Shown here: one piece after another, positions 34,408 to 46,350 of the stretch | How the letters are laid out: every line of letters starts with the position of its first letter | How positions within the stretch are numbered: position 1 is the stretch's first letter | Assembly: GCA_934045905.1 (NCBI GenBank) | Contig: OW203771.1 | Span: forward strand, 4,898,001-4,962,000 | Length of the DNA stretch: 64,000 nucleotides | Origin: Leuctra nigra | Lineage: Eukaryota > Arthropoda > Insecta > Plecoptera > Leuctridae | Direction of reading: 5' to 3' | Notes under the pieces: generated by a model | Seen by the model: the letters and a program-made list of their open reading frames with translations, nothing else | The model's database searches: none | Told to the model about the DNA's origin: nothing | Made by a program: the position numbers and the translations under genes

Positions 34408-34796
34408 CCATAAAAAACACTCCGTGTAAAAATACCAGCCAAGTCTCTTTAACTATAAAAAAATAGAAGAAATCTAAAAATTCAGCACTGAAAAGTAGTG
34501 ATATCAAAAAATTGGCCAAGTCAAACTTAATTTGAAAAACCAAAATATACTTGGCGCATCGTTTTTAAGGGCATTATAGGTATATTTTATATATTTAGGT
34601 ACATATGATTTTTGGCATATACTTCTATATTAGATTAATACCCGATGCGCCAAGTATATTTTGGTTTTTCAAATTAAGTTTGACTTGGCCAATTTTTTGA
34701 TATCACTACTTTTCAGTGCTGAATTTTTAGATTTCTTCTATTTTTTTATAGTTAAAGAGACTTGGCTGGTATTTTTACACGGAGTGTTTTTTATGG
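34408..34796. repeat. Perfect inverted repeat, 154-bp arms, 81-bp loop
   Basis: The left arm 34408-34561 (starting CCATAAAAAACACTCCGTGT) and the right arm 34643-34796 (ending ACACGGAGTGTTTTTTATGG) are complementary without a mismatch that I could find over 154 bp. The loop is AT-rich. No protein. No obvious target duplication at the ends. Transcription would give a long hairpin RNA. Confidence 0.9.
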
Positions 34797-35246
34797 TTAG
34801 ATTTACAGGACTGATAGATTATTATGAATTTATTGATTTAAATTAGTATCATTGTTAATTTAATGTTATAATTTTTGTTTAATTAAACCATTGAACGCTC
34901 CTAATGCACATTTTTATTAATTAATGGCAGGATTATAGGTACTTAATCTTTATTAAAATCTCCCATGTATCCATAAATAATCATAATTGAGTAATTTGAT
35001 GCAAAACCTCTTATCTCCTAAAATAATTGTTAAATATGTAATTATTATTTTTAACCATATTCTAAATATTACAAAACAAGTCTTCCCTTTTAAAATGTCG
35101 AATAAAGACTTCAGAAGTACTGGAAAAACGACTAGTTCTTCTTATTCTCCGAATTATGCGAAGTGGCTATTAATCTTCTCCTTCACCAACGTAACGTGAA
35201 AGAATTACAAAGTTATCTCCTCAGTACTACATAACACGCGGCTTAC
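34797..35246. other. Gene A intron DNA
   Basis: AT-rich; nothing seen. Confidence 0.4.
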
Positions 35247-35276
35247 TCTCTTGCTCCATCACAGGAGCCTGGAGAG
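35247..35276 (-). CDS. Gene A candidate 30-nt microexon
   Basis: Acceptor TTGTTAGTTTCAG at 35277 and strong donor GAGA|GTAAGC at 35247. Exactly 30 nt, so inclusion or skipping keeps the frame. Entered in phase 2 from the exon at 42255 and read into the exon at 30690, it gives SPGSCDGARD followed by WQKEMRR with no stop; phase 0 would hit TGA. Supported only by splice signals and phase, so it may be a chance pair. Confidence 0.35.
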
Positions 35277-36957
35277 CTGAAACTAACAATATGTCCATGT
35301 CAGTCGAGTGAGTTATCCGCAGCACGAAGCTTGTTAGAGCTCGTAACTTTGAACCCTGCCCGAGGTGACTCTACGAGAGGATCAAACTTCACTCCGAGAT
35401 TACCAGACGTCGAGACGAGGAGCAATGTTTAGGGTAATTAATAGCGGCCTTTTACCTAATCGAATTATGAGCTTCAACTTGAGAGGAGTTCGGGTTGAAA
35501 GTAGCTCGGGCAGGAAATTAGCGAAATATATACAGTTGCCACGTGATCGGAGTATTAAAAGTTACAAAACACAACGGTTTGGATGGTTTTCAAGAATGTA
35601 AAGTGAGATTATGTGCATTAGGAAGCTGATTTTATGAGTATTAGCTGAGCTCAAAATTCAGTAGATAATTATTTATTTTATTAAGTGTATTCAACTTAAA
35701 TTTTTTTAAACGGGGGTAAGGAATAACTTATAGAAATTTTATCATAAACTAAACATAAAACTAGTAATTTATATGTAATACAGACAAATGCAATGATGCA
35801 ATTTTCAAAAAACATCTGTAATCATTGCCGCAACACTATGTTCTTTTCCCCTACTTTTACTTTTCCTCCCATATCTCTTTAACCCATTCTTTTCTTGGAC
35901 ATTTCTTCTGAACTCTTTACTGTTCATATCTTCAGTCAAATACAGTTTATCAGCAGGTTCGCAGTCTCGGATTCTCCTTCAAAACTCCTTCAACATTCTT
36001 GTCTAGATCGTTCATCCTCGAAGTGTTTCCTTCAACCTTCATGCCATTTCTTTCTATCAAATTAATTATTTCTCATTTTGAACATGTTACATGTACTCTT
36101 TCTCTTTAGCATATTTTTCTTGATCATTCCAGTCTTGACTATTTTCCAATATACTTGATTCATTGTCTTAATACGGGTCCCAAATAGCTCCTCCAAATTC
36201 CACTTTGGTCTCAGAAGCAACTGGGCTCTTCATCCAATTGTATGTGTAATGGTTTGCAAGTCTAGCTTCGATCTTCCCGTGTATCCTTTATTTGTTTTCG
36301 TTCTAGTTCAATGGTCTAAAGTAAAGTTATGGTTTAGTAGAGTAAGCTTTATGCATACTACATAAGTACCTTCGTACCTATGTAGACCACCTGGGAACAT
36401 TTAATGTTCGCACTCAATATTACCTCGTTTGGAAATAAATTGTGGACAGAGTGTGGCGGTGTAAATGAGAACTAATGTTCACCACATACAGAGCTCGTGT
36501 AGAATGTTGCTGAATATAACGGAGAGTTTATACTATAACGTAAGTGTTGTACAGTCGAGAAATGATTCAAGTCACTTTTTTATACTATTGGATGATAAAC
36601 GCGTATGGGAAGTATAAGTCCTACCACTCACAGATTATAACCTGTCTCCCAAAAATAGAACTTGTATCGTTTTCCCGTAAAAAAACGCTTAAACATATCC
36701 ATGCACACTTCATTTTATAACAGAATCTGGTTAGTTTTATGGAAATTGTTCCGAAAACAATTTAACAATCTAATCCTCAAGCGTATTTATTTCACATGAG
36801 TGTATCATTGCAGTATCAGGTAATTTGTGAAATGAACATCAACTAAGTGTTTGAAGCCCGAGGATAATGTATTGGCATTTCATACCTCAATATTATTGAC
36901 ACGTGTCAAACAACGGGAAACATTCCATCAAATGGATTGAGAGACGAGATGGAGTTA
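35277..36957. other. Gene A intron DNA
   Basis: Scanned; no exon, RNA gene or terminal repeat recognised. Confidence 0.4.
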
Positions 36958-37145
36958 GTGCATGTAGCAAGCTCGAGCGATTTAGCTGCTTGTTGAAGAA
37001 CTTGTGGGTACGATTGGAGACGAAATGGGTTGATGAAATTAGTTGAATTTGTATTCATGGTCAGTTGTAAGATGAACTTAGAGTGGTTACATATATATAT
37101 TTTTTATTTTTTGCTTCGTTAATTGGTCATATTTAATTGATTTTG
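36958..37145. mobile_element. Fragment of TTAA-type MITE
   Basis: One arm of the 14428 family: GCAAGCTCGAGCGATTTAGC, then TACGATTGGAGACGAAATGG, then TTTTTGCTTCGTTAATTGGT. Confidence 0.6.
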
Positions 37146-37226
37146 GGGAAACAGCAAATAAAAATGCTGTTAGAACATGAAGGGGATTCGAGGGGGGAAA
37201 ACTTTAATTTCAGAGCTAATATAGTA

Positions 37227-37621
37227 AAGAGGCAAACGGAAGCGAGCGGGAATCGCACGGTTCGTCAGAGCGTTTTTATGAAATTTTGTCTTCCCACTAA
37301 ATAATTTTAAAAAATCAGATAGTAACGACCCATTACAGCCTAATAGACTAAATAATGCCGCACACTGGAGTACTTTATGACTTTTGGTGCGACCTCAAAG
37401 TGTTAAGATTATTTTTTATAATTTTACTAAAAATATCGTATTTAACACTTTGAGGTCGAACAAGAGGTCATAATGAACTCCAGTGTGCGGCATTATTTAG
37501 TCTATTAGGCTGTAATGGGTCGTTACTATCTGATTTTTTAAAATTATTTAGTGGGAAGACAAAATTTCAAAAAAACTCTCTGACGAACCGTGCGATTCCC
37601 GTTCGCTTCCGTTTGCCTCTT
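37227..37621. mobile_element. Foldback MITE, ~185-bp arms
   Basis: Ends AAGAGGCAAACGGAAGCGAG and its inverse (CGCTTCCGTTTGCCTCTT). The arms are about 95% complementary through CTAATAGACTAAATAATGCC to GACCTCAAAGTGTTAA, with a loop of about 25 bp near 37425. No coding capacity; target duplication not evident. Confidence 0.85.
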
Positions 37622-37935
37622 AAGCGAAATCTACCCATTTTGAAATGTCAAAAAATATCCGGGACGATCGATGCTGGTAAAATCGGTGTGTACCGGAATT
37701 TGTATTGATAAAACCACCATTATGTATCGTCTGTGGTCAGGGTAGAAATAAAGTTACCTTTTGACCAAAAAGGCCTAAATCACATTCTTCGCCTATTCAT
37801 AACGAAGACAATGACATTATCACATTATCCCACACAATGTGTGGAATGTGCTAAATACATCCCAAAATGTGTTAAATATGGCAATTTAATGATACCTATA
37901 AACCCACCAATATATTTGCGTGCAAAGTGAAGGAA
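37622..37935. other. Gene A intron DNA
   Basis: No feature supported. Confidence 0.4.
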
Positions 37936-38215
37936 CAGGTTGGGTCAGTGGGATCTCTCTGAACTTGTATTCCGGGGGCCCGGCTTCGATTCCCGCGGCC
38001 GTCCTTCCTGACTGGGGTTTTTTCGTGGTTTTCCCTCAGTCGACAGGCAAATGCTGGGAAGGTACCCTACTAATATGCCACGACTGCCTCCCTCCCACCA
38101 TCCGTATCCTTACCAACCTTCACCATCATCTCCCAATCATCATCAAAATCATTCATCCGTCGCCATTAGCCTCGCTGCAGAACAGTGCGACGTTAAGCCC
38201 CAGCCAAAAAAATAT
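37936..38215 (+). mobile_element. tRNA-derived SINE, copy 1
   Basis: The head contains a decayed A box (GGGTCAGTGGGATC) and a B box (GCTTCGATTCCCGCGG). The body has TTTTTCGTGGTTTTCCCTCA and AGGCAAATGCTGGGAAGGTA, a CATC-rich segment, then GCAGAACAGTGCGACGTTAA and an A-rich tail. Same family as 50519-50795. Confidence 0.85.
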
Positions 38216-38930
38216 GTAATGATTCGTCTTCAAGACAAGATTTCACTCAGATGAAAGCATCAATATTCGGTTTTGCAAGTTCACTAATATACATGTATTG
38301 GCAAATTATCCCCAACTTTTGGGAACCAGAAGAAATATGTAAGACAAAAAGGAGATATTAAAAAGGAGATACCAAGTTACGTGGAATGCTTATAAATCTG
38401 GACACTAGAAAAAGTCAGGAAATAAACTGCTGTCATAGAGTAAAACTTCTCCTGAACTCTCTATATTATTTCCACATACATTTCCAGCATTTCAATTTAC
38501 ATTTTTGCCAACCAAAAATACGTATATTTTTTAGGAAACTAATAAATAATATATCTTGTTTGAGTCAAGTTGGCAGCTCTGGTTTTCATCATGTATAATA
38601 ATAATGTTGGTTGAACTCGCCTCCGGTCGACCGTGATGCCAAATCCCGCACAAAGCTAGTTGATTCCCGGAGGATAACTTGGCAACACCGCGCAATCAAA
38701 TAGAATGTTTTGTTGTTGTTGTTGTTTTGAGTGTGTTTCTTTTAAAAGCTGAACCGAGCGCGAGGCTTCGGGCTGTATTTTAGTAGTCATCTTGCTGATG
38801 AGATAAACTTCGGAACAAAATTAGAATTTAATTACATATAGTGAATAGAATTACTATTTTTAAAAATTCAAAAGCTTGTATATCTCAAAATTAAGAGTCT
38901 ATACATGATAAAATAATATTTGTTAAAGCG
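38216..38930. other. Gene A intron DNA
   Basis: A (GTT)n tract at 38710-38726. No gene. Confidence 0.4.
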
Positions 38931-39360
38931 CGTATACCAGGCTGTCCCTACTTTTTTCCTGTACGGCTTGACCGATTGTCTTCAAAATTTCACAGATTAT
39001 AGAAAAAATGTAAATCTGTGTACCTATGGTAGCAAATATTGATCTATTTTTTTATTTTTCGCGGTAGAGTCTTAAATTACTACAGTTTGACCTTCTGCAA
39101 CAGTAGTAAAAAACATGTTTTCTTTGATTTCTCAAATCATGGAGAAACAGATTTATCCTTTATTTTATAATATAACTCGTAAATTTGTCAAGACATTGTG
39201 TACCAATATGCAATATATGCAGTTTATACAACATGCAGTACACGATTAAATGTCACAAATGTCACATATACAACCCTTAGCTATGCAATTTCATGTACTT
39301 TTAGGGAATTGTGTTCATCCGCGTCGCAATTTCTTCGAGTATTATCGAATCTTCAGTGGT
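38931..39360. repeat. Interspersed repeat, relative of 43140-43810
   Basis: Shares CTACTTTTTTCCTGTACGGC, ACCGATTGTCTTCAAAATTT, then TGTCACAAATGTCAC and TTTCATGTACTTTTAGG with the later copy, in the same order. No ORF. Confidence 0.65.
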
Positions 39361-41648
39361 AAATCCAGACGTGTTCAGGGGGTTATATTGCCCCCCCCCC
39401 CCCACACTTTGACCTGACCCCTTGGGATAAGTGGAATGACGTCAAAAACATGTCCTCCATGAGAATGGCTTAATCCCATTTGAAAGCAAAAACTTGTAAA
39501 CGGACTTCCAGAACCTAGCTAAAAGTATTTGAGATCTAACATTAGCAAGAAAATTCGTGAAATGTATCTCCTATTTATTACAATTGCCTTGGGTTAAAGT
39601 ATACAACTTGCACTGTGCCGTTGTGCCTGAATTTAGCATGAAAGAAATGTCTACAAATTAAAAATGTAATCCAATAAAAGAAATACAAAATAACTTATAT
39701 TAATATAAACAATACAGTTGTAAAATTGTAAATAATAAAGCAATACAATGCTCAGAGCTTTATTTAAATTAAGTCTAATTTTATTTATGTATTTCTTTAT
39801 TTTATTTGATGGTATTGCATGTATTTGTCATGTTGAAATGCAGTAGCAAAGAAAGTTGTCTTTCAGTGATAAAATATCTCTGAATTTCTTTAACGATGAA
39901 ATTCAACTCAACATTTAGTTTAATGACGTCACATCTCACTGAACCTTCATGCTTTGACCTGTCTGTCCTACAGTGAGATTTTAATGCGCTGCTTTGGTGA
40001 CCGCCATTTTGTAATGGCAACCAGGTGGGTAGTAACCACCCTAGTTCAGCCCGACTATGATGATAGCTGCCCCAAGGCTCTAATTCATGAAAATACAGCT
40101 TTTCATTAGCAGATAATACGACGAGAAAATGATTTTCCAGGAATATGCTGCTATTTTCATTTACTAAACAGGAATGTTGCCACTGTTGGAGGATTTTAAT
40201 TTGGACAAAGCGAAATGTATGGTTCCGACATATTCATGTGAAATTTAAAATGCTTTATATTACTCCCACTGACTCTAGATCAACCTGTTTCGTCCCTACG
40301 TCACACTGTGTCACATATAAGTACCCCCCCCCCCCCCCCCCGCAGTTACCTTTCCAAGAGGAAGATAGCGCCACTGTAGGTGTATTCTTAGTGTGACTTT
40401 GGGCCGAAATGGGTTACCTATCAGAAACGACTTTAATATTAGATTGTAACTTCGTAGTGCTTCAGATGAAGGAAATTTTCACTTCCCTGGCTAAAACAAT
40501 GTTCGGGTAATCATTTAAAAATAACTCAATGCTAGGTAAAACTCCAAAATGCCTTAATACAAGGTAAATTCATACTCAGGCTCATCAGCTGTCGAAGTCT
40601 GCATTCTAGCAACTTGTGACCACATTAAACCATCGATAAGTATATTAGCAGTTTATAAACATTAAAACTACGAATAAAGCAAGGAGAAACATTTTAGATC
40701 AGTAAATAACACTAAAACTGAGCCGCCATCTTGGTAACCAATTTCGGCCTGACGTAGCTTCCGTGTATTCTAAATGGTGAGCATATAAGGTTCAATATTT
40801 ACTTTGGCGGATTGTGTAATTTAAAGTAGGTTACTGCATTCAGATTTCATTAAAACGATTTAATTTCTTATGACATTGTCATTATCATATCATAATTTTC
40901 ACATATCACATTATCATAATTTCAATAAATTTATGATATTTTAGTTTATTACAATCAAATTATTTTAATTTATTCTTATATCATGATAGTTTCAATCAAT
41001 TTGATAAATTAGTTTATTTTTAATATAGTACTGTATTTTGTTTGGTTCAACCGTACTAAAATTATTTCTCACTTGTTAAATTTTGATAGGCGAGTGCTGT
41101 AAAACTAAACTACTGTAAATAGTAAAAATATGACTAACATACTTAACTAGAATTTTTTCATCCAGCCACCTGGAACATACAAAAACACAATCATTAGTAC
41201 CTAAGTAATTACTTCGGTAAACTCTGGAAAATCAATCTTAAGAAACGTCTTCAAATATAACTTTACAAAGTTAAAAGTTAAACTCCTGACATAGATAAAC
41301 ACACCACCTCACCAACTGTCTTCCAAAGTCAATAAATTCGTCATTTCAAAGTCAGCTCGACATTTTTCCTCTCTCTCTCTTAATACGGAGGAAAGATTGT
41401 AACCGAAGCCGACACCCTAATATGATAATCAATAACAAATAAGTTGTCTTGGCAACCGAATGTAAAACATTTTACTGCTTTCACGGAGGGAAGTTGAGCC
41501 TCTTTCAAAAGAAACAAATTAGTAGTTGATTGGTTCATTGAATTGCATTGAATACGCCGGTTTCATTCAATAAAGCTGTATTTGTGCGGATCGAAGTGGT
41601 GAAATTGACAGAACTGAATTGATCATTAAAGATGTGTTAGCGAGTAAT
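39361..41648. other. Intron DNA with poly-C tracts
   Basis: C runs at 39395-39408 and 40323-40341. A CRE-like TGACGTCA near 39925. No exon recognised. Confidence 0.4.
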
Positions 41649-42060
41649 TCAATGATTGAATACACCGGTGAAAAGGGGTGAAAAAGGGATTACACAAAGA
41701 TTATCACTTGGAAAACGAGCATTCGTATTGCATGTGAATTGGTATGCGCTTGCAAGTTTCTGATCTAGAGACCTTGGAAAGAGCCGAAACGAATAAGAAT
41801 CAGTGATAAAATGTGAAATTTCCTTCAAGAAATTTGACAAATATTTCCAATAATGCATAAAAATGTCCGTAAAATGTCTATAGCTTATGGAGTTAACGAC
41901 AGGTTAGTCTGAAAATTTACAAAAAACTAAAATCTTGGTCCTGATGACCTTGCAAAATTAAAAGTTAATCGGTAAAACGGCTCTATAGTTTAAATTTTTA
42001 AAAGATCACAGGATCCTGATCAAAAACAAGACACAATACCTCATATGACATTAGTGTGTG
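41649..42060 (-). mobile_element. Degenerate Helitron-like family fragment
   Basis: Minus-strand copy of the family interior: near 41880-41960 the block complementary to AGTTATTAACATTTTACGG and ACCAACATT-type text, and near 41730 GCATTCGTATTGCATGTGAA, as in other members. Termini lost. Confidence 0.5.
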
Positions 42061-42254
42061 TGCATTAGCGTTGATTGAATTCATTCGAGTGATTTCTTGT
42101 TTTGCCAGTATGCTGCGGTGAGAGAGCTGCTACCAACATGACCTCTCACTCTGCTTCGAACTCTCTGGTTGGGAAGGTGTCGGTCATGGCAAGTCAGTTA
42201 TCGCTAATCAGCTTCTAATTACTAGATATGATGTGATTATCATCAGTAACCGAC
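42061..42254 (-). other. Gene A intron beginning
   Basis: Follows the donor of the exon at 42255. Nothing else. Confidence 0.45.
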
Positions 42255-42332
42255 ATGTCGAGGTCCCACAACCCGCTGGCGATGAAGTTAAACTGTGATT
42301 GGAGCTGTTGGCAGGCGGCTCGATACAAAACT
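42255..42332 (-). CDS. Gene A exon (25 codons, boundaries partly uncertain)
   Basis: Acceptor TGTTTCCTATATAG at 42333. The second frame is open and coding-like: VLYRAACQQLQSQFNFIASG, then LWDLD. Two weak donors are possible: CAT|GTCGGT at 42255 (phase 2) or TCG|GTTACT at 42251 (phase 0). Only the first joins the exon at 30690 in frame, directly or via the 30-nt candidate. A GC-rich island in AT-rich DNA and Gln/Phe/Asn composition like the later exon (SQFNLQ) support it. The upstream partner ends in phase 0, so at least one exon between 42.3 and 54.0 kb is missing from this model. Confidence 0.6.
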
Positions 42333-42704
42333 CTATATAGGAAACAGGTAAATGTGCAGGCTTATTCACTGGGACACAATTTCAGGGACACAAATTAGTA
42401 AATCTAAAAATCCCTCGGTTCGAACTGTCCCTCTTGGCAGGTCGTTTACCAAAGAATTTTTGTTTTCCGGGAGCAGATTCAAATTCAGTATTGTCTTTAT
42501 AGTTACAAACAATATTTTAGAAATCGTAGCCTATCATGTCCTGGTAGCGACTGTGCGTCTCATTGTCACCCTTTTCAAGTCATCTAGTTTTATTTCAATG
42601 TGCGAAATGTTATATAACCTATTTCCCAAAAATATTACTATGTTATTATTACATTTGACAAAACTAAATTGTGTGGGAATACTTAGTAGTCTATACAAAA
42701 ATCA
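42333..42704. other. Gene A intron DNA
   Basis: A 118-codon plus-strand frame (42352-42708) has no recognisable domain and overlaps the acceptor region; not called. Confidence 0.4.
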
Positions 42705-43098
42705 TTAAGACGGCTGGGTAGTGAGTTTGACCTTGAAGCGTTTTTTAATCGATTTGTATCAATATCTTTTACCAATGTTATGTTTAACAAAATAAAGCTT
42801 TGTACGAGTATTCAGAACAGTTCAATGAAAATAATTCCATAGCTTGTAATGGTTTATAATTAGATTTACTTTGTCCTACAGACGTTTAGTGCCCGAAAAT
42901 TAGTAAAATTATGGTACTAAACATCTGTTGGACAAAATGAAACTAATAACTTATTCCAAACTATGAAATTATTTTCATTAAACTGTTCTGAATACTCGTA
43001 CAAAGCCCTATTTTGTTAACAATTACATTGGTAAAAGATATTGATAAAAATCGTTTTAAAAACTCTTCAAGGTCACGCTCACTACTCAGCCCTCTTAA
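42705..43098. mobile_element. TTAA-flanked foldback MITE, copy 1
   Basis: TTAA at both edges (42705-42708, 43095-43098). Left end GACGGCTGGGTAGTGAGTTT, right end the inverse GAGGGCTGAGTAGTGAG. Long arms pair through TTGTACGAGTATTCAGAACA. Same family as 57613-58006. piggyBac-type target site. Confidence 0.85.
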
Positions 43099-43139
43099 GA
43101 GTCTACGATACTTGATGAAATTCATATTTTATGAAGCAC

Positions 43140-43810
43140 AAAAAGGCGGCCCTACTTTTTTCTAAACGGCTTTACCGATTGTCTTCAAATTTTCACAGTT
43201 TATTGATAAAGAGTAGATCTGTGTCTCTAGTAGCCCCAAAGTTTTATTTTATGTTTAGTTATTTCAGGGCAGAGGTGCCAAAAAGACACATATATTGCCC
43301 ATGTTAGCACTTCCTCAAAACGAGAAAAAACATATTTTATAATTTTTTTCGATCACTAGAGACACAGATTTACTCTTTATCTTTATGCTGTTAAATTTTG
43401 AAAACAATCGGACAAGCCGTTAAGAAAAAAGTAGAGGCCGCCTTTTTATGGTTTTTTGTGGTTTTCAGTATTTGAATTAAAATAACGTACTTCACAGCAG
43501 TATATGCAACATGCAACACACGATTATATGTCACAAATGTCACGTACAGCCAACGCATTAAGTCGTGATAAAAGCCCATGATAAAACCAGTCTTTCAAAT
43601 CACCCCTCTGTATACAAATATCTGTATTTTAGGCAACTTATACTACTTCTGTGTACGACTGGTAGTCGTATAGGGGGTACGTTTTATCACAACTTAATGC
43701 GTTGGGTATACAACCCAGAGCAAATGCATTTCCATGCATTTTTAGGATTTTTTTTACATCGGAATCGAAATTTTCTGCGAGTCCTGTCGACTCTTAAGTC
43801 AGTATATAGC
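43140..43810. repeat. Interspersed inverted repeat with nested insertion
   Basis: 43140-43447 is a foldback: AAAAAGGCGGCCCTACTTTT with its complement AAAAGTAGAGGCCGCCTTTT, and ACAGATTTACTCTTTAT with ATAAAGAGTAGATCTGT. It continues with text shared with 38931-39360 that is split by the insertion at 43550-43705. Confidence 0.7.
43550..43705. mobile_element. 156-bp nested MITE with 24-bp TIRs
   Basis: Left CCAACGCATTAAGTCGTGAT, then AAAA; right end is its inverse with one mismatch (AAGTTGTG for AAGTCGTG). It interrupts the repeat shared with 38931-39360 exactly between TGTCAC and TACAACCC. Confidence 0.75.
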
Positions 43811-44090
43811 GTATTGTGCCATATGACTTGGCATGCTTGGAACGACATTGTCAACTAACTATTGTGGAGACTGCAATCGACAACGTATGCCAACTACACT
43901 GTGTGCAAACCATTAAACAAGGAAGCGCGCGTGAAAATGAATGACTGCTTCTGTCGATTGTGCAGAAGTTTGCTTGAGATGTGTAATTACTGTTGTGTCT
44001 TCGACTTCTCAAGTTCCACATCACGTGACTATAACTTAGCACTCAGGGGCGAACAAAACTCAGGGTGTATCTTCAGCCCACTGATCTCCA
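43811..44090. other. Intron DNA
   Basis: No gene; the 104-codon plus frame (43862-44176) runs into a microsatellite and is not called. Confidence 0.4.
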
Positions 44091-44162
44091 TGTACCAAGT
44101 ACCATGTACCATGTACCATGTACCATGTACCATGTACCATGTACCATGTACCATGTACCATG
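44091..44162. repeat. 7-bp microsatellite (TACCATG)n
   Basis: About nine copies of ACCATGT, nearly perfect. Confidence 0.95.
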
Positions 44163-44742
44163 TCACCAATTTATAACAGCCTTTTACACGATCTAAATCA
44201 TTTCTAAAATCACTTTGAATCAACTAAATCGTTACTTTAGTCATTAGTTTACTAGTTAATGAACACGTTTTAGTTACATTATAGTTATAATTTGTTACAA
44301 ATCCACAAAGTTATTACAGCGGCGACTTAGAAAATGTTGACTTCACTCGCATAGCATTGATAAGCAATCCACGTGTTATATATCAGTGCTTCAGCCACAG
44401 AATTGTATCTTGAAAATAGTCACCTACTTTACCGATGAGCAGCAGAAAAATTATAAATTGAAAAGGAATGTTCAAACGAACTCTTGGTCAATTTTTTTTT
44501 GAATATGAACTTTTTGCTTTTATGGATAAAAAAATGTACCTTGACCGTTTAAACAGTCCTTTTTTAAAAGGGAACTTCAGAAACACTGAAAAAACTTATT
44601 TATATAGTATAACTGAAAATTTCATGTACCAAAGAAATGTGATATATTTTGCTTATTTACCTCGTTTTTGCGGTTGTGGTAAAAACTGGCAATCTGGTTT
44701 TCACCCCTGACAATACTCTGGCTCAGTATTACACACCCCTGA

Positions 44743-45165
44743 GTGAAACCTCGGCAAGGGGATTTCCAGAGCGCTGACAGAGCACAGCTCTCTTGGTTCA
44801 GGAGCCCCCCCCCCCCCCGCCCCCCCCGCCCAAACCCACAGAGCCCAAAATCCAGACCCGGGCAAAGTCAAGAGCTGGGTAAGCCGGTGGTGACGTCACC
44901 CAAAATACACGGGAACAACGATCAAAGTGATTTAATTCCACCTCAAGTGATTCATCATCGGTGCGATGTTGCCACAACACTGGACGTCTTGAGCAATACG
45001 CGGCCAGTTAATGAGCTGCATCAACACAATGGCAACGTGGCATTGATCGTCGATGAGTCAATTCGCTCACACAAAAAAACATCCCAAGGCGCAATAAAGA
45101 AACCAGCCAAGATCACAGAGCAGCGAGTCAGTCTCCGCGTAGCGAAACCGAAAATATTCAAATGA
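44743..45165 (+). CDS. Pro-rich ORF1-like frame of the LINE
   Basis: 140 codons, starting MKPRQGDFQS and including a Pro run. A segment with VSLRVAKPKIFK ends 130 nt before the endonuclease. No CCHC knuckle or RRM seen, so the usual ORF1 domains are missing. It may be the C-terminal remnant of ORF1 or simply 5' UTR. Confidence 0.35.
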   Translation: MKPRQGDFQSADRAQLSWFRSPPPPRPPRPNPQSPKSRPGQSQELGKPVVTSPKIHGNNDQSDLIPPQVIHHRCDVATTLDVLSNTRPVNELHQHNGNVALIVDESIRSHKKTSQGAIKKPAKITEQRVSLRVAKPKIFK

Positions 45166-45300
45166 CGAAACAACAACCACGACACTAACAAAATCAACAC
45201 AGACACAGTAGACTCAATCCAAAACACACAAAGTAACATACAAAACACACAGCACACACACAAATACACAAACACACAACAAAATGTCAAAACAAAACGC

Positions 45301-46350
45301 CTTCAGATTCTACACCAAAACGTCCAAAGTTTGATAAGTTCACAAAATAGCCTAGAAGTATTCCTAGAGAACCAACCCCACATAGGCGAGACCATCGACG
45401 TTCTATGTCTTTCAGAACATTGGCTCAAAAGCAATGAGATAGACTCAATCAATATTTGCAACTTTAATTTAAAAAATTCGTTCTGCAGATCAAAATTCAT
45501 TCATGGCGGAGTAGCTATTTATATAAACAACTTAATAATGAAATCCGCAAAACCAAGAGAAGACATAAATATATTTAGCCAGGAAAAGCACATCGAAATA
45601 ACAGGAATAGAAATTCATAACACACCTCGCTGCATTATAATTATTACACTATATCGCTCCCCACTGGGAAATTATGATATCTTCTTAAATACACTAGACT
45701 CTATATTGCAAAACATAACAACACATGAAAACAAAGACTTATTAATATAAGGAGACTTTAACATAGACTTTAACAAAGACTCGGCCCCTCAAAGGAATCT
45801 AACAAACCTTCTATTAGCGTATAACATGAGGGCAACAATAAAGGAACCTACAAGATTTGATCAAATACATAATACCTCCTCTACCATCGACAACATAATA
45901 ACTAACATACCATCCGAGAACTTTATGACTGGGGTAATTGAAAACTGCCTCTCAGATCACACTGCCCAAAAAATATCAATTCAGATACAACCAAATAAGC
46001 CAATTACTAAAATTATGAAAAGGAGAAAATTCAATGATGAAAATATCAAATCATTCAATGAAACGCTTCATGAAACTGATTGGTCAAAAGTATATGAATC
46101 ATCTACGCCAGATGAAAAATACAATGCATTTGAAGCAATATTCCTACAAGAACTCGACAATCATTTTCCATTAAAAATAGTAAAAATCAAACAAAAGCAA
46201 ATAATACCTAGCTGGATAACAAAAGGAATAAAGGTATCGAGACTCAACTTAAAATTTCTATTTCAGTTAAATAAACACTCTCAGAGTGACTTCACAAAAT
46301 CATACTATAAATCCTACAAAAGGACATACAAGAAAACTCTCAGCAGCTAA
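45301..46350 (+). pseudogene. LINE apurinic-type endonuclease domain, broken
   Basis: Starts LQILHQNVQSL (the usual N-Q of the first motif), then LCLSEHWL (the E-H/W motif), GGVAIYINN, ITLYRSP, then GDFNIDF (the D-x-N motif), and near the end LSDHTAQ (the S-D-H motif). All active-site motifs are visible. A TAA stop at 45748-45750 directly precedes GDFNIDF. The frame ends at 46350 and the reverse transcriptase continues in another frame, indicating an indel near 46335-46345. Non-functional as it stands. Confidence 0.85.

Noticed and set aside
43862..44223. Frames with CTMYHVP-type repeats
   Set aside because: They translate the 7-bp TACCATG microsatellite on both strands.
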